The position numbers were made by a program, and so were the translations under genes. Below, one piece after another: positions 1 to 7,247 of a stretch of DNA of 7,247 nucleotides. The stretch is from Verrucomicrobiota bacterium (GTDB lineage: Bacteria; Verrucomicrobiota; Verrucomicrobiia; Verrucomicrobiales; Verrucomicrobiaceae): assembly GCA_021413535.1 (NCBI GenBank), contig JAIOQF010000284.1, positions 1-7,247 of the forward strand, in the 5' to 3' direction. Below the pieces are notes generated by a model. It was not told the DNA's origin. It ran no database searches and saw nothing but the letters and a program-made list of their open reading frames with translations. The stretch's first letter is position 1, and every line of letters begins with the position of its first letter.

Positions 1-3000
1 CGGTTTTCGAAGAAGCCGCAGGCATCACCAAGTTCAAATCACAGAAAAAAGAGGCATTGCGCAAACTGGAATACACCGATGCTAACCTTCTGCGTGTCGC
101 CGACATCATCGCGGAAGTCAGCCGACAGATGAACAGCCTCCAGCGTCAGGCACAAAAGGCCAAGCGCTATCAAGTGCTGCATAAGGATCTTCGCGTGCTG
201 GACACTCACCTTGGTCATCGCCACTACACCGAATTCCAGGCGGAGAAATCCGAGACCGATACCCAGATCAAAGTGCTGCTCGCGCAATGCGAAGAGATGC
301 AGAAGAAAATCCACGATCGCGAAGCCGATGCCGCGCAGACTCGCGAGGCCTATCACCAGGTCGAGGGCCGGATCAATTCCCTTCGTCAACAAGCGCAGGA
401 ACTGCACTCACGCATCCAGGGCGCCGACAGCAAGATCGGCTTCAATAACGAGCGCGCCGAGGAACTCGCCGGTCGCATCCAGCGCAATCAAGAGGACGCC
501 AACTCCGCCCGCGAGCTTCTGGAGCGTCAACGCCGTGAACTCGCCGCCGCCGATGAACAGTTTGCCGAAATTCACAATGCGCTCGCCAGCCGGCAGGCCG
601 CATTGGACGAGCCCCACCTGACGCACAACGCAATCATCCCCGAGCGGCTCCGCATCGACACCGCCCGGCGCACCTTGCGCGAAACTTTCCGCACCATCGA
701 GAGTCAGATGGCCACGGAAGAAGCCCGCGCGCAAAATCTCTCCGGTCAAATGAGCGGCGACCGCCAGCGCCACGAGACCCTGCAGCATGACAAGCAAGCC
801 GCCGCCCAGCAGCGCGAAGCCAGTCAGGTGGAGTTCGACCATCTCCAGCGCCAGATTCAGGAGTTGGAATCATCGCGCGATGATCTCGATCAGAAACTAA
901 AAGACATCGCCAGTTCCATTCAAGAACGTCGCCTCCAACGCGAAGGTGCCATCGAAGAACTGAACGAAATCCAGCGCCATCTCACTCAGCGCAACTTGCG
1001 ATTGGAGACCCTGCATCAAATCATCGAGAAAGGCGAAGGCCTGGACTTCGGCACGCAAAATGTGCTCGGCGGCTTCGATGAACCAGAGCGATTCAAGGAC
1101 AAGCTCAACGGCATCGTCGCCTCTTCCATCGAGGTCGATCCCCAGTTCATTTCCGCAATCGAGGCGGCCTTGCGCGATCACTTGCAAGCCGTGCTGCTCA
1201 CGGATTCGTCGCTGGCCGAAGATATCATCAGCAAACTCAACCATGGCAAGCTGGGCCGGGCCGCGCTCGCGCTTCAGGATTTCCTGCACTCAGAAGAAGG
1301 CACCGAGCGCCAGTTCATGCCCAATGGCGCGATCGCCTGGGCGCTCGACAAAGTGAAAGCCAAGCAGGAAGTGCAGCCGCTGATGAACCGCTTGCTCCGC
1401 GATGTCGTCATCGTGGAAGATCTCGCCACCGCGCTCCGGCTCAAGATGGAGCATCCCGCCCTTTGTTTCGTCACGCTCAACGGAGAAATGATCAGCGCCT
1501 ACGGCGTCATCCACGGTGGTGCGGGCAAGGAAGAAGCTTCCAGCACCCTGCGCCGGGAAGCGGAGTCTCGCAAACTGCGCGAGGAAGCCGGACTGCTCGA
1601 AGCCGCCGCCGCCGTGAAGGAAGAACAGATCGAAGAACTGCGCGTCAGCATTGAGGAACAATCACGCGATGAAGCCAACGCTCGCGATGCCGCGCAAAAA
1701 AATCGCGATGGCCTCAGCCAGTTCCACGGAAAAGTCAGTGTCGTGCAGCGCGCGTTGCAGCAGGCCACCGCCAAGCTCGACAGCCTCGAATGGGAACAAA
1801 ACCAGATCGGTGATCGCCTGGCCACCGCCGAAGCCGCCATCACCGGCCATCGCGACGCCGCCGCAGCCTGCAACCGGCAGCTTGAAGAAAACCAACTGCG
1901 CGAACAGGAACTTGATCGCGAACTCGAGAACATCATCCGGCGTGAATCTGAATCCACCGAGCGCCTGAACGAACTCAAGACCGCGTTCGCTGTCGAGCAA
2001 AACGCACTCCAAAGCGTGGAGCGCCAGAAGGCACCGCTGGCCAGCCGGTTAGAGGAACTGCAAAATTCCATCACCCGCTACGAGAACGAAGTCTTCACCT
2101 GGGAGCAGCGCATTGAATCCGCGCAAAATGAAAACCGGCACCTCGAAGAGGCGCTGGAAGACGCGCGCCGCCAGCACAGCGTGGTTGAAGAAGAAGGCGC
2201 CATGCTGGTTGATAACCGCAACGCCGCCTTTGAAAAAGTCACCGTGCTCGAGAATGAACTGAACGCCTTTCGCCAGCGCTACAATGAATTAAACGAGCAT
2301 CGCAATCGCGCCGAAGTGCAGCAAACCCGGGTGGATCTCCGGCTGGAAAACCTCGTCACCCAAGTGCACGACCGCTATCAGATTTCGCTCGACACCTTCG
2401 AGCCAGATCCCCACACGCTTCTACTCGCGCTCAACGAACAGAAGAAGCAGCACGAACGCAACAGCAAGCGCAAAGCCACCCTCGCAGCCAGAACCGATGG
2501 CAGCACAGATGGATCTGAAACTGCGGCTGAAGATGATTCAGCCGATACGCAGCAAGTTCAGTCTGCTACTGACGAAGCCGACAGCGCCATTGACGGACTT
2601 GATGACCAGCCCGACTGGGATCTGGTGCTGGAAATCGTCACCGAACTGCGTCAACGCCTCGAGGGCATGGGCCCGGTCAACCTTGACGCCATTCAGGAAT
2701 TTGAAGAACTCGAAGAGCGCCACAACTTCCTCGCCACCCAGCATGGCGACCTCATCAAGAGCAAGGAAGAACTGCTTCAGGTCATCGCCAAGATCAACGA
2801 GACCACCAAGACCATGTTCAGCGAAACCTTCGCCGCCGTGCGCGCGAATTTCCGCCAGAATTTCAAGGAGCTTTTCGGCCAGGGATCGCAGGCCGATCTA
2901 CGCTTGGAAAACGAGGAAGACCCGCTCGAGTCCGGCATCGAGATCGAAGCCAAGCCTCCCGGCAAGAAGCTTCAGACCATCAGCCTCCTCTCCGGCGGCG

Positions 3001-3362
3001 AGCGCTCGATGACGGCGGTCGCCTTGTTGTTCTCCATCTACATGGTGAAGCCCAGCCCGTTCTGCGTGCTGGACGAATTGGATGCGCCGCTTGATGAATC
3101 GAACATCGGTCGCTTCATCCTGATGCTCGACAAATTCATCAACAACAGCCAGTTCATCATCGTCACCAACAGCAAGCGCACCATGTCCCGCGCCGACGTG
3201 ATCTACGGCGTCACCATGCAGGAGTTCGGCATCAGCAAACCCGTCGGCGTGCGCATGACGAATGAGAAGGCCTCACTTGAGGATGGTGCGCCGAACGTAG
3301 CCGAAACCGTGCGCGGCCCCGGCAAACGGCGCGCGGAAGTTGATATCGATGCGCTAATTTAG
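1..3362 (+). CDS. smc: Chromosome segregation ATPase SMC (5' partial)
   Basis: SMC forms dimers with ScpA/ScpB and uses ATP to organise and segregate the chromosome. The frame is open from base 3 to a TAG at 3360-3362, giving 1119 visible residues. The first visible stretch (VFEEAAGITKFK) matches the conserved end of the SMC N-terminal head, so Walker A and about 150 residues lie upstream; the whole protein would be near 1270 residues, somewhat longer than the usual 1150-1200. Next come a Glu/Gln/Arg-rich coiled coil (to about residue 345), a hinge (about 345-510, with LGRAAL and GVIHGGAG), the returning coiled coil, and the C-terminal head. The head shows GPVNLDAI, the signature LLSGGE (Ser997), Walker B VLDELDAPLDE (Asp1024, Glu1025) and YGVTMQE. 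Two oddities are an acidic insert at about residues 826-872 and Asn1056 in VTNSKRTM, where bacterial SMCs usually have His. The family call is very secure. A TTG at 57 is internal, not the start. Confidence 0.97.
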   Translation, partial: VFEEAAGITKFKSQKKEALRKLEYTDANLLRVADIIAEVSRQMNSLQRQAQKAKRYQVLHKDLRVLDTHLGHRHYTEFQAEKSETDTQIKVLLAQCEEMQKKIHDREADAAQTREAYHQVEGRINSLRQQAQELHSRIQGADSKIGFNNERAEELAGRIQRNQEDANSARELLERQRRELAAADEQFAEIHNALASRQAALDEPHLTHNAIIPERLRIDTARRTLRETFRTIESQMATEEARAQNLSGQMSGDRQRHETLQHDKQAAAQQREASQVEFDHLQRQIQELESSRDDLDQKLKDIASSIQERRLQREGAIEELNEIQRHLTQRNLRLETLHQIIEKGEGLDFGTQNVLGGFDEPERFKDKLNGIVASSIEVDPQFISAIEAALRDHLQAVLLTDSSLAEDIISKLNHGKLGRAALALQDFLHSEEGTERQFMPNGAIAWALDKVKAKQEVQPLMNRLLRDVVIVEDLATALRLKMEHPALCFVTLNGEMISAYGVIHGGAGKEEASSTLRREAESRKLREEAGLLEAAAAVKEEQIEELRVSIEEQSRDEANARDAAQKNRDGLSQFHGKVSVVQRALQQATAKLDSLEWEQNQIGDRLATAEAAITGHRDAAAACNRQLEENQLREQELDRELENIIRRESESTERLNELKTAFAVEQNALQSVERQKAPLASRLEELQNSITRYENEVFTWEQRIESAQNENRHLEEALEDARRQHSVVEEEGAMLVDNRNAAFEKVTVLENELNAFRQRYNELNEHRNRAEVQQTRVDLRLENLVTQVHDRYQISLDTFEPDPHTLLLALNEQKKQHERNSKRKATLAARTDGSTDGSETAAEDDSADTQQVQSATDEADSAIDGLDDQPDWDLVLEIVTELRQRLEGMGPVNLDAIQEFEELEERHNFLATQHGDLIKSKEELLQVIAKINETTKTMFSETFAAVRANFRQNFKELFGQGSQADLRLENEEDPLESGIEIEAKPPGKKLQTISLLSGGERSMTAVALLFSIYMVKPSPFCVLDELDAPLDESNIGRFILMLDKFINNSQFIIVTNSKRTMSRADVIYGVTMQEFGISKPVGVRMTNEKASLEDGAPNVAETVRGPGKRRAEVDIDALI

Positions 3363-3389
3363 CCAAGGAGATAGACTGCCGAGAGAAGT

Positions 3390-3411
3390 GGTTCAATCCT
3401 TACGATTGACC
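3390..3411 (+). terminator. Possible weak terminator hairpin after smc
   Basis: The arms TCAATC (3393-3398) and GATTGA (3404-3409) pair around a 5-base loop. GG (3390-3391) pairs with CC (3410-3411) across a bulged T at 3392. The hairpin lies 28 bases after the smc stop, in the spacer between convergent genes, which is the expected place for a terminator. It is followed only by GGGTTTCTA rather than a real T tract, so intrinsic termination would be weak. The rest of the 190-bp spacer (3363-3552) shows no supported gene or site. Confidence 0.3.
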
Positions 3412-3552
3412 GGGTTTCTAATCGCCTTTGTTTCTCTGGCTGGCATAGCTTGAGGACTCGCGCAGAACACAGAAATAGTGCGCCAGTTCTTAAGCGGCCT
3501 GTCTCACTCTTGAAGAAATTATGTTCGCCAAGCGCACGCGCCGTGATGGCTG

Positions 3553-4509
3553 TTACTTACTCTCAATCGTGGAACCCTGAAACCTCTTCACGAGTTCGCC
3601 AGACTTTAGTGCAGCCTTCGCCTTCACGTCGCCTTTCAAATACGCATCCCAAAAGGCCAGCGTAGTCGCCTTCACGACATCGGTTGTGCCGGAACTGCGT
3701 CCGCCGAGACCACCCCCGAAGGAAAGATGGTTCGCGCCTTCGATGAAGACGAGATACTTGTCACCGGGCGGACTGAATTTGAAGGGCTCCTTCTTCCAAT
3801 CCGGCCCCTGACCGCCGGCACCCTGGTCCCGAGAGCCGGTCATCGTCATCATCGGCAGCTTCAGTTGGGACCAGCTCGACTCGGTCAAACCCTGCTGCCC
3901 CGTGCCCTGGCCGCTAATGGGCAGGATGCAGCGAACGCGCTTGTCTGCAAAACTGCGCGCCTTCACGCCTCCAATGTCAGCGGTAACTCCGCCCATGAGC
4001 ATCGAGGTATAAGCGCCATATGAGTGTCCGCCGACGCCGATGTGTGTGGTGTCGATGCGCTCTTTGAGCGCGGGCACCTTCGTGTAGAGCTGCTCGATCG
4101 AATCCATCACCGCGACCACATCAGCAACGCGTCTCTCGATCTTCGCGGGATCGTTCAGTAATCCTACCAGTCCACCGCCCGAGCGCAACGCGCCGATTCC
4201 GCCAGCACCGGGTTTACTAGCGCTTTCGTCTTGCTTGCTCCCGCTGCGGCCAAAGCCATCCGCGTGAGACGGATGCACAATCACATAACCGTGCTCCGCG
4301 ACATGCTGACTGATCGTGGCAAATGCCGTCTTATCAGCGCCGAAGCCGTGTGAGAAGATGATGAGCGGCAGCTTTTCTCCCGTATCGGGAAAATGGACGC
4401 GGCATTCGATGTCCTTGCCGCGCTTTTCATCGCGCAGTGTGATGTCTTCCGACTTCACGGCGGCAATGACTGATGTTGCGGTCAATAAAAAGGCGAAGAG
4501 TGTTTTCAT
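3553..4509 (-). CDS. Secreted alpha/beta hydrolase, dienelactone hydrolase / PAF-acetylhydrolase-like
   Basis: This is a 318-residue predicted serine esterase or lipase of the alpha/beta-hydrolase fold. The ATG at 4509 is chosen over an in-frame TTG at 4524 because it puts a clean Sec signal peptide (MKTLFAFLLTATSVIAA) at the very N-terminus, with cleavage likely near residue 17. No lipobox Cys is present, so the protein is probably periplasmic or exported. The fold markers are in order: the oxyanion-region FSHGFG (residues 52-57), the nucleophile elbow GHSYG with Ser163, Asp228 in TGSRDQ, and His261 in EGANH, which together make a plausible catalytic triad. Gly-rich stretches at 101-113 and 264-270 flank the core. 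The GHSYGAYT elbow resembles predicted dienelactone hydrolases and plasma/type II PAF acetylhydrolases, but the substrate cannot be read from sequence. No good Shine-Dalgarno sequence is visible. The gene lies 83 bp after leuB on the same strand and converges on smc. Confidence 0.88.
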   Translation of the reverse strand: MKTLFAFLLTATSVIAAVKSEDITLRDEKRGKDIECRVHFPDTGEKLPLIIFSHGFGADKTAFATISQHVAEHGYVIVHPSHADGFGRSGSKQDESASKPGAGGIGALRSGGGLVGLLNDPAKIERRVADVVAVMDSIEQLYTKVPALKERIDTTHIGVGGHSYGAYTSMLMGGVTADIGGVKARSFADKRVRCILPISGQGTGQQGLTESSWSQLKLPMMTMTGSRDQGAGGQGPDWKKEPFKFSPPGDKYLVFIEGANHLSFGGGLGGRSSGTTDVVKATTLAFWDAYLKGDVKAKAALKSGELVKRFQGSTIESK

Positions 4510-4592
4510 GCATACGTTCAACAACCATAAGAGACCAAGGTTGCGCGCTGAAAATCAATTCCCCTTATCGATGCAGGTAAAATTTCTTTATT

Positions 4593-5696
4593 TCAAACTC
4601 GTCCTGCAATCGCGTCGCCGATCTCCTTCGTCCCCACCTTCCTCGTGCCTTCAGCTCCGCTGTAGATGTCGCCGGTGCGCAAGCCATCATCAATGACCCG
4701 GCGAACCGCCGCTTCAATTGATGCGGCCTCTTTCTCCAGCCCTAGCGCAAAACGCAACAACAACGCTGCTGAAAGAATCTGCGCGATTGGATTGGCGATC
4801 CCCTTCCCTGCGATATCAGGAGCAGTGCCGCCGCTTGGCTCGAAGAGACCAAAATAAAGCCCATCACCCTTCGGCTTGCCCAGACTGGCACTGGCCAGCA
4901 TGCCGAGTGAACCGGTGATCATCGCCATTTCATCACTGAGGATGTCGCCAAACAAATTCTCGCACAACACCACGTCAAAACCCTTGGGATTTTTGATGAG
5001 CTGCATGGCCGCGTTGTCCACATAGAGATGCGCCAGCTTAACGTCGGGATACTGTTTTGCGATTTCTTCGACCGTCGCGCGCCAGAGGATTCCATTCTCC
5101 AGCACATTGGCCTTGTCGATGGATGTGACATGTTTATTGCGCCCTTGCGCAGCCTTGAAGGCGACGTGGGCGATGCGCTCGATTTCGCTTTTCTTATAGA
5201 CCATGGTGTCCACTGCCGTCATCTCGCCGTCTATTTCCTTGCGGAACTTGGGCTGCCCGAAATAAAGACCGCCCGTGAGCTCGCGCACACAGAGGACGTT
5301 GAAGCCGCCTTCGATGATCGAGTCCTTCACCGGCGAAGCATGCGTCAGCGATGGATAACAAATCGAGGGCCGCAGATTGGCAAACAACCCGAAATGCTTT
5401 CGCAGCGGCAGCAGTGCACCGCGCTCAGGCTGTTCATTCGGTGGCAACTTCTCCCATTTCGGGCCGCCCACGCTGCCGAAAAGAATGGCATCGCTCGCTT
5501 CGCATGCTGCCACGGTTTCCGCAGGAAGCGCCTTACCTTTCGCATCGATGGCTGCGCCACCGACGAGTTGTTCATTGAACTCAAACTTGATGTCGGACTT
5601 GGCTTCGATTTTGTGAAGCACCTTCAGGGCTTCCGCCATGACTTCAGGGCCGATGCCGTCACCGGCGAGAAGTGCGATTTTATAAATATTTGGCAT
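4593..5696 (-). CDS. leuB: 3-isopropylmalate dehydrogenase
   Basis: LeuB is the cytoplasmic, NAD- and Mg/Mn-dependent enzyme that oxidises and decarboxylates 3-isopropylmalate to 2-oxoisocaproate, the third step of leucine synthesis. The 367-residue product has normal family length and no gaps. Visible hallmarks are LAGDGIGPEV (10-19), substrate-binding arginines Arg99, Arg109 and Arg138, catalytic Tyr145 (GGLYFG) and Lys195 (IDKANVL), metal-binding Asp227 (YVDNAAM), Asp251 and Asp255 (NLFGDILSDEMAMITGS), and the cofactor loop EPSGGTAPDIAGKGIANP (286-303). That loop has the GG form also found in E. coli LeuB rather than the HG form of many others. The ATG at 5696 is preferred to an in-frame TTG at 5711 because family proteins begin just before the first beta strand; neither start has a convincing ribosome-binding site. 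Isocitrate or tartrate dehydrogenase are the paralogous alternatives, but the leucine-type motifs fit LeuB best. No leuA, leuC or leuD is in view. Confidence 0.96.
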   Translation of the reverse strand: MPNIYKIALLAGDGIGPEVMAEALKVLHKIEAKSDIKFEFNEQLVGGAAIDAKGKALPAETVAACEASDAILFGSVGGPKWEKLPPNEQPERGALLPLRKHFGLFANLRPSICYPSLTHASPVKDSIIEGGFNVLCVRELTGGLYFGQPKFRKEIDGEMTAVDTMVYKKSEIERIAHVAFKAAQGRNKHVTSIDKANVLENGILWRATVEEIAKQYPDVKLAHLYVDNAAMQLIKNPKGFDVVLCENLFGDILSDEMAMITGSLGMLASASLGKPKGDGLYFGLFEPSGGTAPDIAGKGIANPIAQILSAALLLRFALGLEKEAASIEAAVRRVIDDGLRTGDIYSGAEGTRKVGTKEIGDAIAGRV

Positions 5697-5719
5697 CGCT
5701 TCGCATAGCAAGGCCTCAT

Positions 5720-5747
5720 AAGGCGGCTGACCGAAGCCAGCCGCCTT
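5720..5747 (-). terminator. UUCG-capped hairpin between the MFS gene and leuB
   Basis: A perfect 10-bp inverted repeat, AAGGCGGCTG and CAGCCGCCTT, surrounds 8 bases. Read on the - strand the loop is GCTTCGGT, so the stem continues by a G-U and a C-G pair and closes on a UUCG tetraloop, an exceptionally stable form. It begins 27 bases after the stop of the MFS gene and ends 23 bases before the leuB ATG. The orientation of the tetraloop assigns it to the - strand. There is no proper U tract after it (only CCTT followed by ATGAGG), so it could be an intrinsic terminator, a 3'-end stabiliser of the transporter mRNA, or an element that partly uncouples leuB. Confidence 0.6.
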
Positions 5748-5774
5748 TCGATGGAGTCAAACTACGGGCGCGTG

Positions 5775-7247
5775 TTAAGCGCCGTGCTCTTCCTTGAGTT
5801 CCTCCTCAACGTTGAGCGCCTTGTATCCGCCCTTGGACTTGAAGTAGAGGATGAGCAGCAGGTAAAGAACGGCCATGGCCATTTGAACATACGCCGTAAG
5901 CTTGAGCGCCATCTTGCCACCGTAAATACCAGCGCCAGATACTGGCTTCTTGTCTTTTTCAGCCGAGGCCTTGGCACCTTCCCACCAGGCGGCGAGTTTG
6001 GCGTGGTTCTCGTCCTTCTGGTTATCCTTTGCCAGCAGATCACCGGAACGTTTTAGTTCCTTGCCGCCGTCTTCCAAGACACCAACTTTAGAGCCATCAA
6101 GACCAAAAGTTTTAAAACCTAAGAAGGAATTTTCATTGCCAGCCTTATATCGCTCATAAGATTCTTTGGAGACTTCCTGAAGATTCTTCGAGGCGTGGAA
6201 GTCCTGTTTGAATCCGATGGCTGGACCACCGAGCAAACCAGCTGACAGCATACCGATACCGCCAATCATGCCGACGGCGATAGCTCCCCCCTTGGGGAAA
6301 CGCTCCGAGGTCACAGCCAGCATAGTGGGCCAGAGGAACGTTTTGCCGCACGCATAAACCGTCGCCGCAATGATGCAAGCGGCCACCGTGCTGGCACTGC
6401 CAAGCAGCGTAAGCCCGGTCGCCCCGAGGCAAGCACTGACGAATAGCAATCCAAGCGGAGAGATCCGATGGACGATGGGGCCCGCGATGAAACGCAGTCC
6501 GAACATGAGCAGCGAAGTGTAGACGAACAGTTTCAAGCCAGCCGCAGGGCTGCCCATGATTGTCCCTGTGATCTTGCTGATCCAGGAGTCAGTGCCAAGT
6601 TCCACATAGCCGACCAGCGCTTGGATGATGAGGAGCACCAGCATCAATGGCGCGAAAATTGTTCCGATCATCTCGCCGAGAGTAATGCCCGCTGAGGCGG
6701 CCTCAGATTTCGGAAACTTCTGCCCCAGCAAGAGAATACCATAAGCAATCACCGGAACGAGAAAGAGAGACATCTGAATTTTCCAATCCACTGCGGCGGT
6801 GATGACCACACCGGCGTCATCTGTTTTCGCTGCCAGGAACGCGGAGGCCAGACCGCCTAGCACGAGCCCCGCAGGCCAGCCTGCGTGAAGGATGTTAAGA
6901 TAGTGTGATTTATTCTTCGGGAACAATGTCGCCGTGAGAGGGTTGACAACGGCTTCCGCGAGACCATTGCCGATCGCAAAGATAAACATGCCCCAGAAGA
7001 GGCAACTGAAGGCTGCCGGTTTACCACCCGACGCGAAAGCATAGGGTGCCGCGAGAGTGATCACCGCCGAGATGAAATGCAGGCCAAAGGCCAGCACCAT
7101 GAGCTTGCCGTAACCGATCTTGTCCGCGATCAGCGAACTGAGGATGATGACGATGCCGAAGCCGGTCAGACCACCACCGGTGATGGCGCCGAGTTCCGAC
7201 ATCGTAAAGCCGAACTGCACGGCCCACTGACCGAGAATGCCTCCTCG
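5775..7247 (-). CDS. MFS transporter (5' partial)
   Basis: This is an inner-membrane transporter of the major facilitator superfamily; its substrate is not evident. The frame stays open to the window edge. Upstream of a GTG at 7220 the codons still read RGGILGQWA, which fits the end of helix 1 and the loop after it, so the true start lies outside. Taking the GTG as residue 1, 481 residues follow. I count 11 hydrophobic segments: about 11-31, 40-60, 70-92, 110-130, 149-167, 187-206, 226-247, 257-276, 277-300, 313-336 and 437-460. With the missing helix 1 this gives the standard 12. The loop between the first two visible helices (ADKIGYGK, 32-39) fits MFS motif A. A hydrophilic stretch of about 100 residues (337-436), rich in Lys, Glu and Asp, separates the last two helices; with standard N-in topology it would face the periplasm. 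The C-terminal tail is short and acidic. Similar uncharacterised MFS proteins are, from memory, common in Verrucomicrobiota and Planctomycetota. The gene shares its strand with leuB but is followed by a strong hairpin. Confidence 0.9.
   Translation of the reverse strand, partial: RGGILGQWAVQFGFTMSELGAITGGGLTGFGIVIILSSLIADKIGYGKLMVLAFGLHFISAVITLAAPYAFASGGKPAAFSCLFWGMFIFAIGNGLAEAVVNPLTATLFPKNKSHYLNILHAGWPAGLVLGGLASAFLAAKTDDAGVVITAAVDWKIQMSLFLVPVIAYGILLLGQKFPKSEAASAGITLGEMIGTIFAPLMLVLLIIQALVGYVELGTDSWISKITGTIMGSPAAGLKLFVYTSLLMFGLRFIAGPIVHRISPLGLLFVSACLGATGLTLLGSASTVAACIIAATVYACGKTFLWPTMLAVTSERFPKGGAIAVGMIGGIGMLSAGLLGGPAIGFKQDFHASKNLQEVSKESYERYKAGNENSFLGFKTFGLDGSKVGVLEDGGKELKRSGDLLAKDNQKDENHAKLAAWWEGAKASAEKDKKPVSGAGIYGGKMALKLTAYVQMAMAVLYLLLILYFKSKGGYKALNVEEELKEEHGA

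Noticed and set aside
1499..2074. 191-residue open frame antisense to smc, very rich in Ser and Arg
   Set aside because: Its composition is what the reverse strand of Glu/Leu/Arg-rich coiled-coil codons gives. It has no recognisable domain and lies wholly inside a certain gene.
3524..3548. GC-rich alternating sequence near the 3' end of the hydrolase, considered as its terminator
   Set aside because: The possible pairing leaves almost no loop and there is no T tract on the - strand side.
3450..3665. 71-residue + strand open frame starting in the convergent spacer
   Set aside because: Non-ATG start, no ribosome-binding site, no recognisable motif, and its second half overlaps the 3' end of the hydrolase gene in antisense.
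4510..4592. AT-rich 83-bp spacer between leuB and the hydrolase, examined for a promoter or terminator on the - strand
   Set aside because: A TTGATT has no matching -10 box at 16-18 bases, and no stem of useful length is followed by T's.
4827..4841. GG instead of HG in the LeuB motif before APDIAG, considered as a lost key residue
   Set aside because: The same GG form occurs in E. coli LeuB, so it is normal variation.
5028..5708. 226-residue open frame on the + strand opposite leuB
   Set aside because: leuB is certain on the other strand. This frame has no family motifs and is the usual antisense opening in GC-rich coding DNA.
5624..5719. 31-codon - strand frame with an ATG at the foot of the hairpin, overlapping the start of leuB out of frame; considered as a leader peptide
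   Set aside because: It has no run of leucine codons, no Shine-Dalgarno sequence, and runs about 70 bases into leuB, unlike a leucine attenuator leader.

Overview
The window looks like chromosomal DNA of moderately high GC content from a Gram-negative-type bacterium. The style of the SMC protein and of the MFS transporter (an Ile/Leu-rich family with an R-G-x-I-L-G-x-W start and a long loop before the last helix) recalls Verrucomicrobiota or related PVC bacteria. That assignment rests on remembered family resemblance, not on a search, and is moderate at best. I see no rRNA, tRNA, CRISPR array, insertion sequence or phage gene.

Layout. On the + strand, positions 1-3362 carry most of a chromosome-segregation SMC ATPase, which enters the window without its N-terminal nucleotide-binding part. 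A 190-bp convergent spacer follows (3363-3552), with one weak hairpin. Three genes then lie on the - strand, in transcription order: an MFS transporter (7247 to 5775, its first helix cut off by the window edge), 3-isopropylmalate dehydrogenase leuB (5696 to 4593), and a secreted alpha/beta hydrolase of the dienelactone-hydrolase/PAF-acetylhydrolase type (4509 to 3553). A strong UUCG-capped hairpin separates the transporter from leuB. An 83-bp spacer with no clear promoter or terminator separates leuB from the hydrolase.

Working together. SMC compacts and segregates the chromosome and is unrelated to the other three genes. LeuB performs the oxidation step of leucine synthesis but has no other leu genes beside it here. 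The transporter and the hydrolase have unknown substrates. The shared strand suggests possible co-transcription, but the hairpin after the transporter argues for at least a partial break there.

This is mostly an ordinary housekeeping region, and I found no convincing new system. The points most worth a second look are an acidic low-complexity insert in the SMC arm close to the ATPase head, an Asn in place of the usual His in the SMC switch loop, the roughly 100-residue soluble loop before the last helix of the transporter, and the tetraloop hairpin in front of leuB.
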